From positions 1 through 31,702 of the IMG/VR virus record IMGVR_UViG_3300046517_002021: a DNA stretch of 31,702 nucleotides; one strand, written 5' to 3'. Position numbers and translations under genes: made by a program. Below are positions 24,081 through 30,353 of the stretch, piece by piece. Within the stretch, counting starts at the first letter, position 1; each line of letters starts with the position of its first letter. The notes under the pieces were generated by a model. The model saw nothing but the letters and a program-made list of their open reading frames with translations. It had not been told where the DNA came from and ran no database searches. Source of the stretch: a virus.

Positions 24081-24454
24081 TCTTTCTTTCCTAGTGTTTG
24101 TCTCCTTCCTTCTGTTAAAAGTTTCTTCCTAGCTATTAGTGAAGCCCACTTCTCTTCTGTCAGTGAGTTACTACCAATCATAAAGAAGAGTTCTTCACCT
24201 AACGCTAGTTGTTTACTCCCTTCTTCAATCTCCTTTTGCATATAAGCTAGGAGAGAAGTAAGGGAGCTATCTACTTCACTTACTGCAGAAGAAATAGTTA
24301 CTCGGAGTTTCTCCAAGTAGCTTTTTCTTTCTGTTTCAATGAAGTTAGAGAGATCTTTTTCTATAGCTACATTAGTATTAGCAGCTCTTAGCTCTTCATC
24401 TACTAAAGAACTAGCAGAAATAGTTCCAGAGTTAACAGGGATGTCTCCGCTCAT
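24077..24454 (-). CDS. Hypothetical coiled-coil protein in recombination cassette
   Basis: This 125-residue, mostly helical protein has an N-terminal Ser/Ala-rich stretch and then heptad-like segments (AIEKDLSNFIETERKSYLEK at about 30-49; AYMQKEIEEGSKQLALGEEL at about 69-88). Both ends overlap neighbours by the 4-nt ATGA arrangement, so it is translated together with the ATPase before it and the ssDNA-binding-like protein after it. No known family recognised. An accessory role in the recombination set is a guess from position. Confidence 0.55.
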   Translation of the reverse strand: MSGDIPVNSGTISASSLVDEELRAANTNVAIEKDLSNFIETERKSYLEKLRVTISSAVSEVDSSLTSLLAYMQKEIEEGSKQLALGEELFFMIGSNSLTEEKWASLIARKKLLTEGRRQTLGKKE

Positions 24455-25596
24455 TTAGAAAGCCCTCTTAGTTTAGCTGCTAATGAAGAAGCTGCTGGTG
24501 TAGAGAGTGTAGAAGAAAGTGAAGGAGATAGTGAAGGAGTTGACCTAGCTTTCATAGCTGCTAGTCTTTCTTTAGCTAACTCTGCTCCAGATTTCTCTAT
24601 GACAGGAGCTTCCTTACTATGTCCATTAACAGTGGAAATTTCCGTAGAGACTTCTACCTTCTCTATCTCTACTTCCATAGAAACTTCTACTTTTTTTACC
24701 TCAGAAAAATTTTCTATAGTTTTACTTTCCTCTTTCACTTTCTCCAATTGTTCCTTAACTTCTTGCTCTTCTTCTCTATCCATCTTTCCCTCAAAGAATG
24801 GAAGAAGAGTAGGTCTAGTAGTTACATTTGGAGCATCTTTATTCTGCTCTTCTAAAGTTATATCTCCCCTACTTCCTGTAAGAACTGAGGCAAGATAAAC
24901 AGTAGCACTTCCGAAGCTGTGCTTTCTATTTGCTACTCTACAGTAGATTATATGATCGAAGAACTTTCCCATATTTCTGGAGAAGTTAAGTGTTCCACTT
25001 AAGGGAACTAATCTCTTACTACCATCTTCCATTTCTGTCTCACAAGTATGAGTGATGAAGATAGTATTATAGGGAGCTTGTTGAATGTTCATTAAGATTT
25101 TATTAAGGATAGCTCCTTGGTAGCTATAATCACTCCACTCCGGCTTATATTCTAAAGGCTTTCCTTTAGTAATAAAGTTCATAGCACTATCTGAAAGCTG
25201 AGAGCCATGATCGAAGACTACTACTTCATCAGCTTCTAAGGAGTTAAGAGCTATATCTGTCCAAGTAGCACTCTCCTTTCCTGTAGTTCTACAGTGAGAG
25301 CAGTTAACTTGTCCATGGTTATTACAGATATGAGTATTAGTTCCTTTTACTAGCTCTAAACAAGTAGCAACAGCTACCGGAAACTCCTTAGTATCTGGAA
25401 GGATGATGAACTCAAACTTCTCTAAAAGAGATGGAGGAAGTTTAAAGATAACTTCATGTCCATTATCCATACTTATCCAGATTACTCTTCTGAAGATAGC
25501 AGCTGCACTAGCAGCTAGTTCTGTCTTTCCACTTTTAGGATCTCCAAAGATACAGATATGTTGAGCTTTACGACGATATACTTCTGTGTATTTCAC
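24451..25596 (-). CDS. AAA_24 / Sak4-like RecA-fold ATPase with zinc-knuckle insert
   Basis: A 381-residue protein starting at GTG with AGGAG 9 nt upstream. Walker A is GDPKSGKT (residues 18-25), Walker B is VVVFD (125-129), and FITHT (180-184) resembles the sensor strand. This arrangement is that of phage AAA_24 ATPases, including Sak4-type single-strand annealing / RecA-like proteins. Between the Walker motifs is an insert with C91-x2-H94-x4-C99-x2-C102, likely a zinc site and not a standard part of the family as I know it. Residues 265-381 are Glu/Lys/Ser-rich low-complexity tail. It neighbours an Fe-S nuclease and an ssDNA-binding-like gene, so it probably promotes strand annealing or recombination-dependent replication. 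Confidence 0.7.
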   Translation of the reverse strand: MKYTEVYRRKAQHICIFGDPKSGKTELAASAAAIFRRVIWISMDNGHEVIFKLPPSLLEKFEFIILPDTKEFPVAVATCLELVKGTNTHICNNHGQVNCSHCRTTGKESATWTDIALNSLEADEVVVFDHGSQLSDSAMNFITKGKPLEYKPEWSDYSYQGAILNKILMNIQQAPYNTIFITHTCETEMEDGSKRLVPLSGTLNFSRNMGKFFDHIIYCRVANRKHSFGSATVYLASVLTGSRGDITLEEQNKDAPNVTTRPTLLPFFEGKMDREEEQEVKEQLEKVKEESKTIENFSEVKKVEVSMEVEIEKVEVSTEISTVNGHSKEAPVIEKSGAELAKERLAAMKARSTPSLSPSLSSTLSTPAASSLAAKLRGLSK

Positions 25597-25647
25597 TTCT
25601 GTAGTCTCCTATTCTATTGTTATGGAGGGTTAGAAACACGTAGTGTT

Positions 25648-25720
25648 GTAGTGATGCCGCCGATCTTCAACTGGTAGTTATGAGCTCCTTATTAACAGCT
25701 TTTCCCGGCGCCATACCTAC
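25648..25720 (-). repeat. Palindromic element overlapping the 3' end of the nuclease gene
   Basis: GTAGTGATGCCGCCG (25648-25662) pairs with the complement of CGGCGCCATACCTAC (25706-25720) at 12 of 15 positions. The - strand reading GGTATGGCGCCGGGAAAAGC is coding (GMAPGKAVNKEL) and the stop codon lies within the element. The remaining 70-bp gap to the next gene holds the rest of the left arm and a ribosome site. Confidence 0.55.
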
Positions 25721-26707
25721 TGCTTCTCTGCCTTCTCTACTGATCTTCTCCAACTGAGTTTCTATCAACTGATCTAAACTAAAGACAAAAGGGTAATCTT
25801 CTTCCTTATCCTTTTTCACTACTACCTTCTCCAATGGTCCTACTACATGCTTAGTTTGCATCTCACAAACTTCGAAGAAGCGACAGGGTTTGTTATAAGA
25901 GAAGCAGCTTTGTCCATGCATAGGGAAGTAGTTATCTTCTGCATACTCACTGATATGTTGGATACTCCTAAGCAAATGTCTTATCCAATTAGCAGTGCTA
26001 CTTCTGCTTTTAAGGAAGGAAAGCATCTTCCACTCTAGCTTTCTAGTTTGATAAACAGGGTAGAAGATAGGAAAAGAACTTCTCTCTTCTAGTCCCAAAG
26101 AAGAAGCTATAGTATCTACAATAGCACTGTAACCAATTCCTTGGCCACTATTTCTATACATAGCTTCATTAAGATAGTTACTTCCTGTAGTCTTAACTTC
26201 CAATACTCCATATCTTCCTGTATCTTTATGAACTATTAGTGCATCTAGCTTTCCTCTATACTGAAAGCCTCCAGGACAGTTAATAATAAATCCTAGTTCT
26301 ACTGCTGGCTTTCCATTAAAGTGAGGAACGTAGTAGGAGGATAGCTCTTCATTTCTTAGCACTTCAAACTTATCAAGAGCTATCATAGCAAAGAAGAAGT
26401 TCTTTTTCGCTTTTAATTCCGCTTCTTCTTCCTCACTGTTAACAGAGGGAGAAGTGGAGTAAAGAAGAGGGCGAGGATAAGAGAGAAAAGCTTTCCAAAT
26501 AGCTATCTCCTTCCTTCCTGTTACTAGATAATCCTGTATCATCGCTCCTACTAGTTTACCAAAGTCTAAGTGAACATCCTCTCCTTCTAAGTCTTCCTTC
26601 TGAGAAAGTCTATCTAACTCAAACAATCTAGGACAAGCTTCTAGTAAGACTGTAGCAGAGTGAGATAGGAACTTAAAGTTTGGATGAGCTATTTCTTCCT
26701 GTTTCAT
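25667..26707 (-). CDS. RecB/Cas4-like PD-(D/E)XK nuclease with 4Fe-4S cluster
   Basis: This 346-residue protein holds the active-site pattern: E137, D155 (GKLDALIV), E170-x-K172 (VLEVKTTG) and Q189-x3-Y193 (QGIGY), that is, motifs II, III and QxxxY of the RecB-type nuclease family. Four cysteines, C25 (LLEACPRLFE) and C268, C275, C281 near the C-terminus (SCFSYNKPCRFFEVC), have the split spacing of the Fe-S cluster that holds AddB and Cas4 nuclease domains together. It likely resects DNA ends for the neighbouring RecA-like ATPase. GGAG is 9 nt before ATG; the previous stop is 1 bp away. The last 15 or so residues are encoded by the palindromic element and may be an acquired tail. Confidence 0.8.
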   Translation of the reverse strand: MKQEEIAHPNFKFLSHSATVLLEACPRLFELDRLSQKEDLEGEDVHLDFGKLVGAMIQDYLVTGRKEIAIWKAFLSYPRPLLYSTSPSVNSEEEEAELKAKKNFFFAMIALDKFEVLRNEELSSYYVPHFNGKPAVELGFIINCPGGFQYRGKLDALIVHKDTGRYGVLEVKTTGSNYLNEAMYRNSGQGIGYSAIVDTIASSLGLEERSSFPIFYPVYQTRKLEWKMLSFLKSRSSTANWIRHLLRSIQHISEYAEDNYFPMHGQSCFSYNKPCRFFEVCEMQTKHVVGPLEKVVVKKDKEEDYPFVFSLDQLIETQLEKISREGREAVGMAPGKAVNKELITTS

Positions 26708-26708
26708 C

Positions 26709-27080
26709 TCAGGAAACTCCTGTAGGATGTTCTTCTTTCCATTTACTTAATTGCTCTCTAGCTTTACCTAACTGAAACATTTCTATTGCCTCCTTAAGTC
26801 CTCTTACTACTTCTTTATCACTTCTAGAAGCTGGAGTTGTAGAGAGAAATCTCTGCCAACCAAACTCTACTGTTTGGATGAAAGTTATTACTTCTTCCTC
26901 TTTTCCTACTCCTTCTTTAGCTCCTGTATAAGAAGCCTGTCTACAGATGGAGATAATCCAACCGTTAATATCTTCTATAGCCAGAACTTTATAAGGAACT
27001 CCATCATCTATGATGATAGATAATCCTCTCTCTTTTAGAGTTAGCGAAGCTTGTAGTGGAGGAGCCTGTTTAGATGTCAT
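26709..27080 (-). CDS. Hypothetical protein, replication arm
   Basis: This 123-residue protein has a beta-rich first half (SIIIDDGVPYKVLAIEDING, then WIISICRQ at about 45-52) and a helical second half (KEVVRGLKEAIEMFQLGKAR at about 89-108). GGAG is 10 nt before the ATG and the gene overlaps the previous one by 11 nt. I do not recognise a family. It precedes the Fe-S nuclease with one base between stop and start, so it probably belongs to the same translation unit. Confidence 0.6.
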   Translation of the reverse strand: MTSKQAPPLQASLTLKERGLSIIIDDGVPYKVLAIEDINGWIISICRQASYTGAKEGVGKEEEVITFIQTVEFGWQRFLSTTPASRSDKEVVRGLKEAIEMFQLGKAREQLSKWKEEHPTGVS

Positions 27081-27360
27081 CTTCTGTTATCTCCTTTCTT
27101 TTTCCTTTTCCACCCTTGCTGGTAGCTTCTACCAAAACTACTCCTTTATGTTTACTTAATCCTGCTACTACTAATCCCACCTGTTCTTCACTAAGAATGT
27201 GAACCATATCAGGATCACTACGCAGGAGATTATGGATCTCCCGTAGGGACTCCTTATAGTTAGGAAGTGCTTTCTCTAACTCTTCTTGTAGAGTTAATAG
27301 CTTTGAAAAAAGCACTTCTTCTGTAGATAGCGCTACTGCTCCTTTGAGTATCTGGGACAA
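27070..27360 (-). CDS. Hypothetical small helical protein, TTG start
   Basis: A 96-residue protein; the best start is TTG at 27358-27360 with AGGAG 9 nt upstream. Helices cover residues 13-60 (LFSKLLTLQEELEKALPNYK), followed by HILSEEQVGLVVAGLSKHKG and a basic tail GGKGKRKEITEDDI. The tail resembles small phage DNA-metabolism proteins I have seen but cannot name. Its first 101 bases overlap the end of the preceding gene in another frame, an unusually long overlap for this compact operon. Confidence 0.6.
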   Translation of the reverse strand: MSQILKGAVALSTEEVLFSKLLTLQEELEKALPNYKESLREIHNLLRSDPDMVHILSEEQVGLVVAGLSKHKGVVLVEATSKGGKGKRKEITEDDI

Positions 27361-27568
27361 TTACTTCTACTCCTGTTTCTCTTTCATAAGTTGCTATTGT
27401 TAGACAGTTCTCTATAAAAACTCTTAACTTATGTTGTTTTCTATTCCATGCTACAGCCTTCTTTCTATAAGCTTTACTACAACTAATGGAAGCGAAGAAA
27501 TGCTGTCCATATTTAGTTGAAGTAAAACTTACTCCACATCCACATCTACAACTCCTTTTCTTGCTCAC
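27260..27568 (-). CDS. Small zinc-finger-like protein, GTG start
   Basis: I place the start at GTG (27566-27568) because it overlaps the previous stop as GTGA, like the ATGA overlaps elsewhere in this operon; longer options exist at 27607 (ATG) and 27622 (TTG). The 102-residue product has C7-x-C9-x-C11 and C30 (RSCRCGCGVSFTSTKYGQHF, then SISC), resembling short treble-clef zinc ribbons, followed by a basic stretch AYRKKAVAWNRKQHKLRV. The C-terminal 33 residues overlap the next gene and have lower-complexity sequence (NSTRRVRESTS), so the functional part may be the first 60-70 residues. Nucleic-acid binding is plausible. Confidence 0.5.
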   Translation of the reverse strand: MSKKRSCRCGCGVSFTSTKYGQHFFASISCSKAYRKKAVAWNRKQHKLRVFIENCLTIATYERETGVEVIVPDTQRSSSAIYRRSAFFKAINSTRRVRESTS

Positions 27569-27858
27569 AGCTCCTCTACTGTAGGAGTAAGACTCTCTAC
27601 TAACCATAACTTTAATTCCCAACTACTAGAAGAGTAAGAGCTTCTAAGAAACAATTTCCTCTTACCTATCTCAGCTTGTGAGAACTTAAAAGCTAAGTCC
27701 ATATCCTTTTCTTTAATTACTGCCTTCTTAACTCTAGCTACTAAATGAGGAGCTACTCGTAGCACTACTTCTCTTCTCTCTTTAAGAACTTTCCAAACAG
27801 GGAAATAAGTTCTCTCAACTTCAACAAAGTTAGTAGAAAAGGAAATAGTGCTACTCAT
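27565..27858 (-). CDS. Hypothetical basic small protein
   Basis: A 97-residue protein with a beta-hairpin-like start (TISFSTNFVEVERTYFPVWK), then a helical basic portion (VLKERREVVLRVAPHLVARV) and a C-terminal SSYSSSSWELKLWLVESLTP. No family recognised. Purine-rich GAGGAG lies further from the ATG than usual (about 13 nt), with AAAGAAG closer. It overlaps the following zinc protein by 4 nt. Confidence 0.55.
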   Translation of the reverse strand: MSSTISFSTNFVEVERTYFPVWKVLKERREVVLRVAPHLVARVKKAVIKEKDMDLAFKFSQAEIGKRKLFLRSSYSSSSWELKLWLVESLTPTVEEL

Positions 27859-27877
27859 AGCTTCTTTACTCTCCTCT

Positions 27878-28264
27878 TTACTCTTGCTCTTTCTCTTCTG
27901 TTAAAGGAAGAGAGACTGAAACTACAGTGTAATGTAACACTCTTTTCTTCAATCTTGTTCCCTTAGGAGTAAATAGAAGAAGAGCTTCTATCATTCCATC
28001 TTCTTTAACAGAAGAAGAAATAGAAAGAGTATTTACATCGTCTCTTGTCATAAGCTCTAAATCTATATTCTGTTGATCGTAGCGAATTTTAGCTGAAGCA
28101 AACGAGTTACGAAAGCTTTTAAGATCTTTTCTAGAAGCAAAAAGCAACTTAACAGCTTGACCTGCTAATAGAGTATTGTAGAGTTGAATTATATCTCCCT
28201 CTTCTTCAGTAGAAAGAGAAGTAGAAGGAAGGATAGTTCCATCTTCATTAAAGTCTATGTCCAT
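27878..28264 (-). CDS. Hypothetical acidic/beta small protein
   Basis: This 128-residue protein has GGAG 10 nt before the ATG. It opens with an acidic stretch (MDIDFNEDG) and contains a helix EEGDIIQLYNTLLAGQAVKL, then FASRKDLKSFRNSFASAKIR, then beta-type sequence to the end. The segment combining a helix, basic residues and RNSFASAKIRYDQ could contact nucleic acid, but I have no family match. The start is about 80 bp after a copy of the palindromic element. Confidence 0.55.
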   Translation of the reverse strand: MDIDFNEDGTILPSTSLSTEEEGDIIQLYNTLLAGQAVKLLFASRKDLKSFRNSFASAKIRYDQQNIDLELMTRDDVNTLSISSSVKEDGMIEALLLFTPKGTRLKKRVLHYTVVSVSLPLTEEKEQE

Positions 28265-28298
28265 AGCTTATTAACTCCTTATCTCTTAGTTATCGAAG

Positions 28299-28413
28299 AC
28301 GAAGTTTGGGCGTTTTGTTACGCTTTGTTTATAGTTAAGCGGAGCTTATATATCCTCAGCTGTTAACTTAGAAAGGCTCTTATTAGCAACTTCTTCGGCG
28401 CGCATACCTTTAG
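28299..28413 (-). repeat. Divergent palindromic element overlapping a gene 3' end
   Basis: On the - strand GGTATGCGCGCCGAAGAAG (about 28388-28406) matches the left arm of the family and is coding, giving GMRAEEVANKSL. A right arm with AACAAAACGCCCAAACTTCG lies at 28299-28318; GCGTTTTGTTACG (28310-28322) is shared inverted with 1086-1098. Arms pair only weakly and the spacer is long, so the two halves may have separated. It fills the 81-bp gap 28265-28345. Confidence 0.45.
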
Positions 28414-28711
28414 CTTCCTTTACTCCGCTTTTATACTCCTCCAATACCTGACTTCTACTCTTAAACCAATTTCCATCAACTCCACAAACTTTTATATCTG
28501 CTTCTTTAGCTTCCTCCTGACTGATACTCCTAAGTTCCTTACAAGTTAAGTAAAGAAAGTGAGAACCTGTTACTAAAGAAATAGCTCCCCGATTAAGAGG
28601 AGCTTCACATAGCCAAGCATCTTCACCTCCGTAGCGATTACGAGAGTAGTGACAGTCAGCACAAAATTTTAAGGAAGTGCTAGCTTTGCTAGCAGGAATT
28701 TCTATTGGCAT
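28346..28711 (-). CDS. Cysteine-rich putative zinc-binding protein
   Basis: A 121-residue protein with C17-x2-C20 (FCADCHYSRNRYGGEDAWLC), C35, C57 and C76, a layout typical of small phage zinc-binding proteins of unknown role. There is little ribosome site before the ATG; a hairpin (ACTCT-CTTAT-AGAGT) lies in the short leader instead. The C-terminal residues (GMRAEEVANKSL onward) are encoded by part of a palindromic element and resemble the tail of the Fe-S nuclease, which is otherwise unrelated. Confidence 0.6.
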   Translation of the reverse strand: MPIEIPASKASTSLKFCADCHYSRNRYGGEDAWLCEAPLNRGAISLVTGSHFLYLTCKELRSISQEEAKEADIKVCGVDGNWFKSRSQVLEEYKSGVKEAKGMRAEEVANKSLSKLTAEDI

Positions 28712-28756
28712 ATGAGCAGTTACTCTATAAGAGAGTTAGTCTATTTAGTTTAAAGA

Positions 28757-28777
28757 GAGCAGTTTTATAACTTGCTC
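28757..28777 (-). terminator. Intergenic hairpin cluster between two early genes
   Basis: In the 106-bp gap 28712-28817 the strand can fold GAGC-A-AGTT / AACT-GCTC with loop ATAA at 28757-28777. Smaller perfect hairpins lie at 28806-28820 (TAGTC/GACTA, across the upstream stop codon) and near 28720-28735. None has a U tract, so RNA processing or stability is as likely as termination. Confidence 0.35.
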
Positions 28778-28817
28778 AGGTTATCTTCTAGTTCTGCGAA
28801 GCAGTTAGTCTAAAGGA

Positions 28818-29837
28818 CTACAGAATAGAGGCCAAGTCTCTTTCCGGAGTAGTTAGGAAAGCATTCAACTTACCAGTAAGGAAAGTATAAACATCCTGGA
28901 AGTCACTGCCATTAGGAGTGTTAGCATACCACTCTTCTAGCCTCTTCTCCAACATCTTAAGCACTGGCTTGTTAGTTTTAACTGCTACTAGCTTCTTACT
29001 AAACAGTCCCGCAGCTACTTTAACTTGCTCAGGAGTTCTACCAGTGATGTCAGGCATAATAGTTACGTAATCAGCTTCAAAAGCTTCCCAAGTTTCCTTA
29101 TCTATTCCTCTTCCTCTCCTGTCAGTCTTAGGCTCATTAGCTAGATAAGTGAGAGTAAGTTTAGAGAGATCCAGTTGATCCTGACTATTAACAGGAGTAG
29201 CTTCTGTGTCTCCTTCAGCTGGAGATACTTGGCTCCTTGCAGCTTCAATTACTGCATCTTCAATGAGAGAAAGAACATAAGATTGAATTTTCTCTGCATC
29301 AGGTCCTTTAGATACTGCATCTACAAATCCATTCCATGTAGGAATAGGAAGTGTAAGAACTACTGGAGCTCTCTTTTCTTCTGGCTCTCCTAGAGCGTTT
29401 AACTTATTTTTAGGAGTGCGGAAAGTAAACTTCTCTTCTTTGTCCATAGTATGAGGACCAGAGATTGCTTCAATATTAGAAGAAGTTTCTCCCTCTGAGG
29501 AAGAAGAAGTAGTGGAAAGAAGCTCTTGCTCTTGTTCGTTAGTAGTGGAAGTGTCAGACATTGTAGTTGTTTCCTGTTCTCTGTTCTCTGAGCTAAGCTC
29601 AGTAATTGCGAGAGTAAAAGTTTCTTCTTTCCCTAACTTCTCTAGCTCTTGTTCAAACTCTTTAAAGGAACTAGCAGTAGTTATGCTGATAGAAGGAAGA
29701 GAAGTTGTAACTTCTACTATTTGTTTCTCTGAAGAAGGAGCAGAAGTAGAAGGTTGTTGCTGCTGTCTCTTAGGAACAGTGGCTTCTTTCCTTCTGTTAC
29801 TCCTACTCTGGTTGCTGTTAGTTCTAGGTTTTTTCAT
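28818..29837 (-). CDS. Hypothetical early protein with low-complexity N-terminus
   Basis: A 339-residue protein. Residues 1-130 are Ser/Thr/Gln/Glu-rich and basic at the very start (PRTNSNQSRSNRRKEATVPK). The C-terminal 120 residues (LTLTYLANEPKTDRRGRGID, then WEAFEADYVTIMPDITGRTP and KLVAVKTNKPVLKMLEKRLE) form a compact helical domain of a style seen in other phage genomes without assigned function. ATG 29837 has no close ribosome site. An in-frame ATG at 29561 (MSDTSTTNEQ) has AGGAA nine bases upstream and may be the true or a second start, giving 247 residues. It follows a long regulatory leader with a possible promoter. Confidence 0.6.
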   Translation of the reverse strand: MKKPRTNSNQSRSNRRKEATVPKRQQQQPSTSAPSSEKQIVEVTTSLPSISITTASSFKEFEQELEKLGKEETFTLAITELSSENREQETTTMSDTSTTNEQEQELLSTTSSSSEGETSSNIEAISGPHTMDKEEKFTFRTPKNKLNALGEPEEKRAPVVLTLPIPTWNGFVDAVSKGPDAEKIQSYVLSLIEDAVIEAARSQVSPAEGDTEATPVNSQDQLDLSKLTLTYLANEPKTDRRGRGIDKETWEAFEADYVTIMPDITGRTPEQVKVAAGLFSKKLVAVKTNKPVLKMLEKRLEEWYANTPNGSDFQDVYTFLTGKLNAFLTTPERDLASIL

Positions 29838-29881
29838 CTGTATCTTTTATCTTATTCCTGTTGTTAGAAGTTTGATGGAAG

Positions 29882-29900
29882 TTCTTTCCGAAGGAAAGAA
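29882..29900 (-). promoter_or_regulatory. Leader hairpin TTCTTTCC-TTC-GGAAAGAA
   Basis: A perfect 8-bp stem with a 3-nt loop (or a C(UUCG)G-like alternative) lies 45 bp before the downstream ATG, within the presumed leader RNA of the gene ending at 28818. It could stabilise the mRNA 5' region. Confidence 0.4.
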
Positions 29901-29912
29901 GTTTGCGGGAGC

Positions 29913-29928
29913 AAGTAGCTAGCTACTT
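29913..29928. promoter_or_regulatory. Perfect 16-bp palindrome AAGTAGCTAGCTACTT
   Basis: A perfect dyad just downstream of the putative -10 element, where a dimeric repressor would block transcription. It could alternatively be a transcript hairpin. It differs from the TTACTA-TAGTAA dyads further upstream. Confidence 0.4.
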
Positions 29929-29937
29929 ACTGTTAAT

Positions 29938-29966
29938 AGGCTAGGATGGAAGCGATAGAGAGTCAA
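29938..29966 (-). promoter_or_regulatory. Putative sigma70-type promoter for early genes
   Basis: On the - strand TTGACT (29966-29961) is separated by 17 bp from TAGCCT (29943-29938). The -35 is good (5 of 6), the -10 weak (3 of 6). It lies in the 264-bp gap 29838-30101, the longest gene-free leader in the - arm, between a palindromic element upstream and a 16-bp palindrome downstream. Start of transcription would be near 29930. Confidence 0.3.
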
Positions 29967-29993
29967 GGGGAAAATTTCTCTTAGATAAGAGAG

Positions 29994-30089
29994 AAGCATG
30001 AAGGATATGGGCTTTTTAAAGTTACTATTTAGTAATATGAAAGTGAGATTACTATTTAGTAATAGAAAAAGCCGCATACCTTCATGCTT
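29994..30089 (-). repeat. Palindromic element with twin dyads, strongest stem (30.0 kb)
   Basis: AAGCATGAAGGATATGGGCT with TTTT (29994-30017) pairs with AAAAAGCCGCATACCTTCAT plus GCTT (30066-30089): a 24-bp stem with one bulge on each side. The core holds two identical TTACTATTTAGTAA (30022-30035 and 30049-30062), 27 bp apart, each able to form TTACT-ATTT-AGTAA. The - strand reading after the first dyad (TCTCAC) matches the + strand reading at 13.08 kb. It follows the stop codon of the 80-residue gene by about 12 bp. Confidence 0.7.
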
Positions 30090-30101
30090 TCTTCTCTTCT
30101 G

Positions 30102-30344
30102 TTAAACTTTGTAGATCTTCTTACTAATTTTCTCTATAACTTCTAACTGCTTCGCTGAGAGGAAAGTATCTTCTTCATACTTCTCTATTCTCTCTGAGAT
30201 AGAGGATAGAAAGTTATGTTCCCAATCTGTTAGTCTTTCTTTATAAGTATCTGATAGCTCTATTACTTCTCTTAGCTCCTTTAAATAAGAAGCTGTTACT
30301 GGAGTTCTTTTCTCTTGTTCTTTACTCTCTTCATTGTCGCTCAT
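30102..30344 (-). CDS. Small conserved hypothetical protein next to helicase
   Basis: An 80-residue acidic helical protein. The C-terminal part (LTDWEHNFLSSISERIEKYE, then FLSAKQLEVIEKISKKIYKV) has the (L-x-x-WE-x-x-FL, LS-x-KQ-x-x-I(L)-x-x-I) pattern of small phage proteins found near DNA metabolism genes, without known function. AAGGAG lies 5-6 nt before ATG, just after the helicase stop codon, so it is cotranscribed with it. Confidence 0.65.
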   Translation of the reverse strand: MSDNEESKEQEKRTPVTASYLKELREVIELSDTYKERLTDWEHNFLSSISERIEKYEEDTFLSAKQLEVIEKISKKIYKV

Positions 30345-30353
30345 AGCTTCTCC

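Noticed and set aside
28712-28817. tRNA gene in the hairpin-rich gap
   Set aside because: The hairpins do not give an acceptor stem, T-arm consensus or CCA-compatible cloverleaf.
29512-29922. + strand open frame opposite the 339-residue gene
   Set aside because: Ser/Leu/Cys-rich complement of Ser/Thr/Glu codons; opposite direction to the operon.
29994-30089. Ordinary bidirectional intrinsic terminator
   Set aside because: The T and A tracts lie inside the stem next to the core rather than after the stem base, so neither strand gives the usual GC stem followed by U tract.
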